Assembly (NCBI GenBank): GCA_005883365.1
Contig: VAXA01000102.1
Coordinates: 1-6,834, forward strand
Reading direction: 5' to 3'
DNA from: Actinomycetota bacterium
GTDB taxonomy: Bacteria; Actinomycetota; Thermoleophilia; Gaiellales; Gaiellaceae
Length of the DNA: 6,834 nt
Positions 1 through 6,834 of this stretch are shown one piece after another. The position numbers were made by a program, and so were the translations under genes. The notes beneath the pieces were generated by a model that was given only the letters and a program-made list of their open reading frames with translations, ran no database searches and was not told where the DNA came from. Each line of letters starts with the position of its first letter. Within the stretch, counting starts at the first letter, position 1.

Positions 1-1301
1 CACGAGGGAGACGTGAATGAAGCTGCCGTCAGCGCGGGCGTAGAGACGGACGACATGAGGACCGGGCTGCAGGCGTGCGCTGCCGGCAGACAGGTAGCTC
101 GTGGCGATCGTCCGCTCGCTCACCGACGAAGGGCTGCGGAGCTCCTGCACGCCGGTTGCCCCCTCGCGCACGCCGTCGATGGTCAGCCACGTGCTGACGG
201 TCCCGCCCGCATCCGCATTATCGGCCTGCACCCGTGATTTGGCCGTGAACAGGACGACTCCCGAGGCGCCTGGAGGAATGCGCACACTGCCTTGCGCGAC
301 CAGCACATCGGTCCCGACGGGCGCGCAACCCGGCCAGCCCACGTCGCTGGCCAGGCACAAGTAATCCGTCGCGGTCCCGCTCGCCCCTGGGAAGCTGTTC
401 CCGAGCGTCCGCGCATGGCCGGCGACGTGCACTCCGTTGAGCACGACGAGCCGCGCGCCGCGGTCCACGGCGTACGACGCGGGGTTCTCACCCTGTGCTG
501 TCGACCACGGAAACTCGGACGCGTCCAGCGAGACGACTCTGCGTTTCCGGCCACTGCCTCCGAAGGTCGCCTGCGTGAACAGCGGCGCTTCGGTCTCGGC
601 GCACGTACAGATGTCGTTGACCGACCAGAGAGACGTGGCGTTGTTGGGATGGACGCCGTTGCGGTAGATCCCGATCATCGCGTCCCCGTCGTGCCCGGCG
701 CGGATCGCGGAAGCCGAGCCGAGCGCCACTGTCTTCAGCCTCCCGTCGACGGTCGCTCGGAGCAGTCCCGTGTGCGGAGTGTCCGGCCCGCTCGTTCCGT
801 AGGTGCGAAACGCGAAGGGCCCCGCCGCTCGGTGAAGCGCACGAGCAACGACTGTGCGAGCGGGATGGACGAAGACGCTCAGGTTCGATGTCGCAGAGAT
901 GGCCAACGAGCCGGAGGTGGGCTCCGCGACGAGCTTCACCGTGTGCTGCCCTGCGGAGGCCCGCGTGGCCCCCACGACGTCGAACGTATGACGAACCGGG
1001 TCGAAGCTCTCGCGCCAGTCGATTGTGCTCATGCTGGTGACCGGCTTGCCGTCGAAGGTCGCGACGATGCTCCCGGCGCTTGCAGGCGCCACCGGAGCGA
1101 CGGTCCCGGTCGCTTCCACGAAGACACTGTCCCGATGTGCAAGCCGGATCGTCGTCGAGAGCAGCGCGGTGGTCGTGCTCACGGTCGTGTCCCCGGCGAG
1201 CGCGATGTACCGCGAGCGAAGCTGTGGCTCGACGATGGGAGACGTCTTCGCCGCGTATACCGGGAAGAGCAGAGCGCAGCCTGCCAGCAACAACAGCGGC
1301 G

Positions 1302-1317
<16 letters not shown>
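1..1317 (-). CDS. Exported protein of unknown function with repeated beta-rich modules (C-terminus beyond window)
   Basis: The frame runs from a GTG at 1317-1315 to base 1 as 439 codons without a stop, so the C-terminus lies outside the window. The N-terminus is a Sec-type signal: PRR, then a hydrophobic stretch to about residue 22 ending VYAA, with likely cleavage near residues 22-23. An LAGC lipobox-like string puts Cys at residue 14, but the hydrophobic run continues past it, so ordinary signal peptidase I cleavage looks more likely. The mature part is rich in Thr, Ser, Val, Ala and Gly in alternating patterns typical of beta-sandwiches. Residues about 50-150 and 340-439 look like copies of one module: each has a TFDGK/TIDGV turn, then AGQHTVKL or PGPHVVRL, then a strand pair. 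Between them is a different segment with Cys 237, 239, 321 and 331, possible disulfides. I do not recognise a family. The start overlaps the 3' end of secA by 16 bases, only a weak purine-rich stretch precedes it, and its third codon positions are less G/C-biased than in secA. The reading frame is well supported; the function is unknown. Confidence 0.8.
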
Positions 1318-3953
<2,636 letters not shown>

Positions 3954-3959
3954 TAGTCG

Positions 3960-3965
3960 CTCCTC
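3960..3965 (-). promoter_or_regulatory. Ribosome binding site of secA
   Basis: GAGGAG on the minus strand, six bases (CGACTA) before the GTG at 3953-3951. This Shine-Dalgarno match decides the secA start, because the frame is open for another 153 codons upstream, where it only shadows the preceding gene. Confidence 0.85.
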
Positions 3966-3985
3966 ACAGGGGCAAGGGTAGCGGG

Positions 3986-4582
3986 CTAGAAGGCGGTGAC
4001 CTTGACCTCCCACAGGTCGCCGTCGATGCGCGACGCCTCGACGTAGAAGCTGTCGCCGGCGCCCTCGCCGAGTCGCTCGAGCTCGCGCGGGACCGGCGCG
4101 TCGCTCGGCTCGCCGTCGACGCGCAGCTCGCGGTCGTCGCCGTGCTGCGAGAGCGCGAGCTTCTCGCCTTGCGGGAACGGGATCTGCGCCACCGCGATCC
4201 GCTTCGCGCCGACGGCCCAGAGGTCGCCGTCCTGCCGCGTGCCGACCGCGTGGTACGGCGGGCTCACGTGACGCTCGACCGCATCGGCGAGCGGCGAGAG
4301 ATCGGCGTCGCCTGCTTCGTCGCTGACGATCACGTCGCCGTTCGGGATCGTCGTGAACTCGACGCGGTTGCCCACCAGAGCGGGTACCGCGACCGCGACT
4401 GCCGCGTCCCATTCCTTCGGACTCACGCCGGAGCCGTCGGGGACGCCGACCGTCGCCAACACCGACCGCGGCGCCTCGGGCTGCGGTGGCGGCGTATCGC
4501 CGAGCACCTGAGCCGGATCGAGCCCCGCCTCGCGCAGGAGCTGCTCGTTCAGCGTCTCGCGCCGGCGCCGGAAGAACCCCAC
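3986..4582 (-). CDS. Conserved-looking protein of unknown function with internal duplication, between hpf and secA
   Basis: A 198-residue protein I cannot assign to a named family. It begins MGFFRRRRETLNEQLLREAG, a basic and probably amphipathic start that could lie on a membrane surface or bind nucleic acid, though no transmembrane segment or signal peptide is present. A Pro-rich linker follows at about 31-38. The rest is acidic and appears to hold two related units, about residues 72-129 and 142-198. Each has a GD turn, then an acidic helix-like stretch containing ER (DAVERH / RELERL), and closes with a strand ending DGDLW (D118-W122 and D187-W191). The GTG at 4582-4580 shares one base with the hpf stop (TAGTG), which suggests translational coupling to hpf, and secA follows after 32 bases. 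Codon use matches secA, supporting a real gene. Its place between a ribosome factor and the export motor hints at a role near translation or export, but that is inference only. Confidence 0.88.
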   Translation of the reverse strand: MGFFRRRRETLNEQLLREAGLDPAQVLGDTPPPQPEAPRSVLATVGVPDGSGVSPKEWDAAVAVAVPALVGNRVEFTTIPNGDVIVSDEAGDADLSPLADAVERHVSPPYHAVGTRQDGDLWAVGAKRIAVAQIPFPQGEKLALSQHGDDRELRVDGEPSDAPVPRELERLGEGAGDSFYVEASRIDGDLWEVKVTAF

Positions 4583-4944
4583 TAGCTTTCGGTGATCTCG
4601 GCTTCGACCGGGTTCTCGAGCTCGGGCTCGTCGAAATGCTTGCGGCCGTCGACGCGCTTGTCGTGGATGTCCCTGACCTGGCGGACGAGCTTGTCGGCGA
4701 GCTCGTCGATCGCGGCCTTCATGTCGCGGGCGGTCTCGCGGGCCCGGAGCGTGCGCCCCTTGAGATGCACGGTCGCCTCCGCAACCTGCGACTCCGCGAT
4801 CGACGGGTTCTTCTCGACCGTGAGCTCGATCTCGACGCGGGTCAGCTCGTGGACACGGCGGTCGAGCTTTTGGAGCTTCCGCTCGACATAGCTCCGGATG
4901 GAGTCGTTCACCTCGAGGTTCTTGCCCTTGACCTGAAGCTGCAT
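4582..4944 (-). CDS. hpf: Ribosome hibernation-promoting factor, short form (HPF/RaiA family)
   Basis: The 120-residue product matches the S30AE/sigma-54 modulation family, which binds the decoding region of the 30S subunit when growth slows and either blocks translation or promotes ribosome dimers. The family pattern is clear: MQLQVKGKNLEV at the first strand, a basic helix SYVERKLQKLDRRVHELT at about 18-35, strands EIELTVEKN and VAEATVHLKGRTLRA, then helix DMKAAIDELADKLVRQVRDIHDK at about 74-96. The protein ends with a short acidic tail. The C-terminal dimerisation domain of long HPF, which would bring the length to roughly 180 residues or more, is absent, so this looks like a short form. 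The ATG has a good Shine-Dalgarno five bases upstream. A 70-base gap separates it from comF, so it probably begins its own transcription unit, and its stop overlaps the next start. The symbol raiA is equally in use for this family. Confidence 0.95.
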   Translation of the reverse strand: MQLQVKGKNLEVNDSIRSYVERKLQKLDRRVHELTRVEIELTVEKNPSIAESQVAEATVHLKGRTLRARETARDMKAAIDELADKLVRQVRDIHDKRVDGRKHFDEPELENPVEAEITES

Positions 4945-4949
4945 GGGCG

Positions 4950-4957
4950 CCTCCCCT
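4950..4957 (-). promoter_or_regulatory. Ribosome binding site of hpf
   Basis: AGGGGAGG on the minus strand, separated by five bases (CGCCC) from the ATG at 4944-4942. It is among the strongest Shine-Dalgarno sequences in the window, consistent with a gene that opens a transcript. Confidence 0.8.
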
Positions 4958-4978
4958 GTCGCTGCCTGTGCGGTGGTC

Positions 4979-5004
4979 TAACCCTACTCGGGCTGCGCCT
5001 AAAC
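4979..5004 (-). promoter_or_regulatory. Candidate SigB/SigF-type promoter for the hpf–secA unit
   Basis: In the 70-base gap between comF and hpf the minus strand reads GTTTAG (5004-4999), 14 bases, then GGGTTA (4984-4979). The general stress sigma factor consensus (SigB of Bacillus, SigF/SigB of actinobacteria) is GTTT with GGGTAT about 14-16 bases later. The match is five of six to GTTTAA and four of six to GGGTAT. Transcription would begin near 4972, giving a leader of about 28 bases that includes the Shine-Dalgarno. Bacillus hpf (yvyD) is known to be under SigB, which makes the match plausible. This is pattern recognition on one site in a short gap, so it stays a candidate. Confidence 0.45.
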
Positions 5005-5014
5005 GGACCGGTGT

Positions 5015-5674
5015 CTAGGAGCGACGCAGCGCACGGGCGAAGGCGATCGCCTCGACCCGGCGGGCGCCTGCAGTACGCAGGGCGGTCGCGGCGGCTGCGG
5101 CGGTGGCGCCGGTCGTGTAGACGTCGTCCACCACGGCGACGTGGCGGGGCGCGGTGCCGGTCGCCCGGAAGGCGCCGCGCACCGTCCGCCGCCGCTCGGC
5201 GGCCGAGCTGCCGCGCTGGCGACCGCCGCGCGTGCGCTCGAGCAGCGGCAGGCAGGGAAGCTCCCAGAGCCTGGCCAGCTCGAGCGCAAGCCGCTCCGCC
5301 GGGTTGTGCCCACGCTCGAGTCGCCGCGCGCGGTCTGCGGGAACGAAGACGAGCGCGTCGACGGCCGGTGGAGGCAGATGCTCCACGACGAGCTGGGCGG
5401 CCTCGGCGGCGAGCCGCCGCAGACCGCGCTCCTTCCACGCGTGGACGAAGCGGCGAGCCGCCTCGTCGTACCCGACCGCCGCCCGCGCGGATGCGAAGCC
5501 GAGCCTGCGCCCCGCGCACTCGCGACAGCGTTCGACCGGCCAGGCCGTGGGCGCGCCGCAGCGCGCGCATAGCGGCGGCTCGATCCGCGGCAGGTCCTCC
5601 CGACACCCCGCGCAGAGCTGCCTCCCGCCGCAGCCGCAGACGACGCAGCGCTGCGGCAGGAGCAGGTCGAGCAC
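5015..5674 (-). CDS. comF: ComF family protein (phosphoribosyltransferase-like, zinc-finger N-terminus)
   Basis: The 219-residue product has the ComF layout. Its N-terminus carries four Cys pairs (C10/C13, C21/C24, C36/C39, C50/C53) that should bind zinc. The middle holds the ERGHNPAERLA segment typical of the family. The C-terminal type I phosphoribosyltransferase domain has the PRPP-binding loop VAVVDDVYTTGAT at 179-191. ComF proteins are needed for DNA uptake in some naturally competent bacteria, yet the family is widespread in species not known to be competent, and its substrate is not settled. The GTG at 5674-5672 is chosen because an in-frame TAG lies only three codons upstream (5686-5684); no strong Shine-Dalgarno precedes it. 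The gene starts 42 bases after the nucleotidyltransferase stop and probably shares its transcript. The order comF–hpf–secA is conserved in mycobacteria. No other competence gene is visible here. Confidence 0.94.
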   Translation of the reverse strand: MLDLLLPQRCVVCGCGGRQLCAGCREDLPRIEPPLCARCGAPTAWPVERCRECAGRRLGFASARAAVGYDEAARRFVHAWKERGLRRLAAEAAQLVVEHLPPPAVDALVFVPADRARRLERGHNPAERLALELARLWELPCLPLLERTRGGRQRGSSAAERRRTVRGAFRATGTAPRHVAVVDDVYTTGATAAAAATALRTAGARRVEAIAFARALRRS

Positions 5675-5716
5675 ATCGTCACGCTACGGCGCGAGGTGTG
5701 CCGCAATCGTGTCGGC

Positions 5717-6444
5717 TCAGTCGAGGCTGTACGACTCGCGCTCCGGCAGCCCGGCGAGCCGCCGCAGCCGGTTGTCCGCCTCGAGCAGCTGCTCGTGGTT
5801 CCCGATGTCGTGCCAGCTGCCGTCGAAGCGGTAGCCGTACACGCGCTCGCGCTCCGCGAGCCAGCCGAGGAAACTGCCGGCGTTGTCCGGGCTCTGGCCC
5901 TCCTCGAGGTACGTCCGGACGAGCCGCACGTGCTGCGGCGGCACGAGGTAGATCAGCGTCGAGGCGAGCGTCGACGGCGGGTCGCTCGGCTTCTCGACGA
6001 AGCGCACGATGCGGTCGTCGGCGGCGGTGTCCGCGATCCCGTAATGCGTCGCGAGCTCGAGGTCGCCGACGTCGTGGAGCGGCACTGCGCTCGCCGGCTG
6101 CGGCTTGGCACGCCACCACTCGACGAAGCGAGGCAGCGAGAACTCGAACAGGTTGTCGCCGGCGAGGACGAGCAGCTCGTCGTCCTCGAGCCCCGCCGCC
6201 TCGATCACGAGGCGGAGGTCGCCGACCGCGCCGAGCCGGTCCTCGTTCGAGGTCGTCCCGTCGTCGTGAACGGTCACGCCCGCCGGAGCCCACGCGGCGA
6301 AGTCCGGGGCGAACCTCGCGTTCGTGACGAGGTGGATCTCGTCGATCTCGCCGACCTCGCCGATCTTGTCAGATGCTTCGGCAGGTCGTCGGTCAGCGGC
6401 CGGAGACGGGTGGCGTAGCCGGCCGCGAGGATGACGGCCTTCAC
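5717..6444 (-). pseudogene. Sugar-phosphate nucleotidyltransferase, broken by an internal frame-changing deletion (or an assembly error)
   Basis: Family members transfer a nucleotide to a sugar 1-phosphate, making NDP-sugars for cell wall or glycan synthesis. From the GTG at 6444-6442, which overlaps the mtnA stop as GTGA, the first frame reads [18 protein letters not shown] then DDLPKHL: the signature nucleotide-binding loop and catalytic Lys. It then leaves the family and stops at 6276-6274 after 56 residues. A second frame takes over exactly at 6370 with DKIGEVGEIDEIHLVTNARF and runs to the TGA at 5719-5717, with the GDN metal site (LAGDNLFEF), FVEKP, and SWHDIGNHEQLLEAD near the end. What is missing is the segment after LPKxL, usually LPVAGRP...D, roughly 13-17 residues. 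Restoring the frame requires a gap of 3n+1 bases, probably about 40-50. Both halves are otherwise well preserved, so the lesion is recent or an artefact. The sugar cannot be told from sequence. The second half could still be translated from an internal start, but it would lack the nucleotide-binding loop. Confidence 0.85.
6335..6370. repeat. Four imperfect 9-base repeats abutting the nucleotidyltransferase lesion
   Basis: On the plus strand the units are gatctcgtc, gatctcgcc, gacctcgcc and gatcttgtc, directly end to end. On the coding strand they give DKI-GEV-GEI-DEI. The array ends exactly where the reading frame changes. It may simply be ordinary coding sequence of this family with biased codons, but short tandem repeats favour slippage and assembly collapse. 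Confidence 0.6.
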
Positions 6445-6834
6445 GCGAGGGAGTCCTCGTAGGGCGCTTCGTGCACGCCGTTCTCGGTGACGATCGCCGC
6501 GATCAGCGCGGCCGGGGTGACGTCGAAGGCGGGGTTACGGGCGGGGAAGCGGGTGGTCAGCTCGGTCGGGTCGCGCTCCTCGATCGGGATCCCCGAGCCG
6601 TCGGGCGTCTCGCGGTCGAGCGTCGAGCTCGGCGCGACGACGTAGAACGGGATCCCATGGTGCGAGGCGAGCACGGCGAGCGAGTATGTCCCGATCTTGT
6701 TCGCCGTGTCCCCGTTCGCGGCGATCCGGTCGGCGCCGGTGACGACGAGGTCGACCTCCCCGCGCGCCATGAGCGAGCCGGCGGCGGAGTCGGCGATGAC
6801 CGCGTGCGGGATGCCGGCCTGCTCGAGCTCCCAG
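6441..6834 (-). CDS. mtnA: S-methyl-5-thioribose-1-phosphate isomerase MtnA, C-terminal part
   Basis: MtnA converts 5-methylthioribose 1-phosphate to 5-methylthioribulose 1-phosphate in the cytosol, a step in recycling methionine from methylthioadenosine. The frame enters from the right edge and gives 130 complete codons, about the last 40% of a protein usually near 340 residues. It carries the family signature strings: [41 protein letters not shown] (its Asp is the conserved catalytic acid of the family), [15 protein letters not shown] and IPIEERDP. The relatives most easily confused with it, eIF2B alpha/beta/delta and ribose-1,5-bisphosphate isomerase, share the fold but not the GADRI..NGD..NKIGTY string in this form. 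The stop overlaps the next start as GTGA, so the nucleotidyltransferase is probably translationally coupled. The N-terminal half, with the catalytic Cys, is outside the window. Confidence 0.95.
   Translation of the reverse strand, partial: WELEQAGIPHAVIADSAAGSLMARGEVDLVVTGADRIAANGDTANKIGTYSLAVLASHHGIPFYVVAPSSTLDRETPDGSGIPIEERDPTELTTRFPARNPAFDVTPAALIAAIVTENGVHEAPYEDSLA

Noticed and set aside
3954..4412. N-terminal extension of secA by 153 codons
   Set aside because: The extension is Arg-rich, lies within the preceding gene, and SecA similarity with a good ribosome binding site starts at the GTG at 3953.
4945..5014. Rho-independent terminator after comF
   Set aside because: The only pairing seen (GGTC with GACC) is weak and has no T-run, so I do not call a terminator.
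4486..6327. Plus-strand open frame of 613 codons across hpf, comF and the nucleotidyltransferase
   Set aside because: It spans several minus-strand genes and their gaps and turns into Arg/Ala/Ser-rich low-complexity sequence, typical of a chance frame in high-GC DNA.
6335..6370. CRISPR-like or regulatory repeat array
   Set aside because: The units are 9 bases, adjacent without spacers, and inside coding sequence.

Overview
This window is a single gene-dense block from a high-GC bacterium, and every gene I can support is on the minus strand. Strong G/C preference at third codon positions, several GTG starts, and the order comF–hpf–secA (known in mycobacteria as Rv3242c–Rv3241c–Rv3240c) point to an actinomycetote. 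A deep-branching lineage such as Thermoleophilia/Gaiellales is my guess from the style of the proteins; no 16S or other marker in the window confirms it.

In transcription order (right to left) the window holds: the C-terminal 130 codons of mtnA (methionine salvage); a sugar-phosphate nucleotidyltransferase gene that starts in a GTGA overlap with mtnA but is broken near 6370 by a frame-changing internal deletion; comF, a zinc-finger phosphoribosyltransferase-like protein; a 70-base gap with a possible SigB/SigF-type promoter; hpf/raiA, a short ribosome hibernation factor; a 198-residue uncharacterised protein with an internal duplication, whose GTG shares one base with the hpf stop; secA, the complete 883-residue preprotein translocase ATPase with its C-terminal zinc-binding motif; and a long exported protein of unknown function whose GTG lies inside the secA zinc-motif codons. 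That last gene is open to base 1 (439 codons, no stop).

The layout suggests two transcription units: mtnA–nucleotidyltransferase–comF, then hpf–unknown–secA–exported protein. The second would place ribosome protection and protein export under one, possibly stress-responsive, promoter. SecA could be the motor that exports its neighbour's product, but SecA serves most Sec substrates, so adjacency alone says little.

I see no CRISPR array, insertion sequence, tRNA, rRNA or phage module. Nothing amounts to a clearly new biological system. The items most worth a second look are the deletion in the nucleotidyltransferase gene next to a short repeat, the exported protein with beta-rich repeated modules and different codon use, the duplicated unknown protein between hpf and secA, and the stress-type promoter candidate before hpf. 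No stretch longer than 300 bases lacks a gene.
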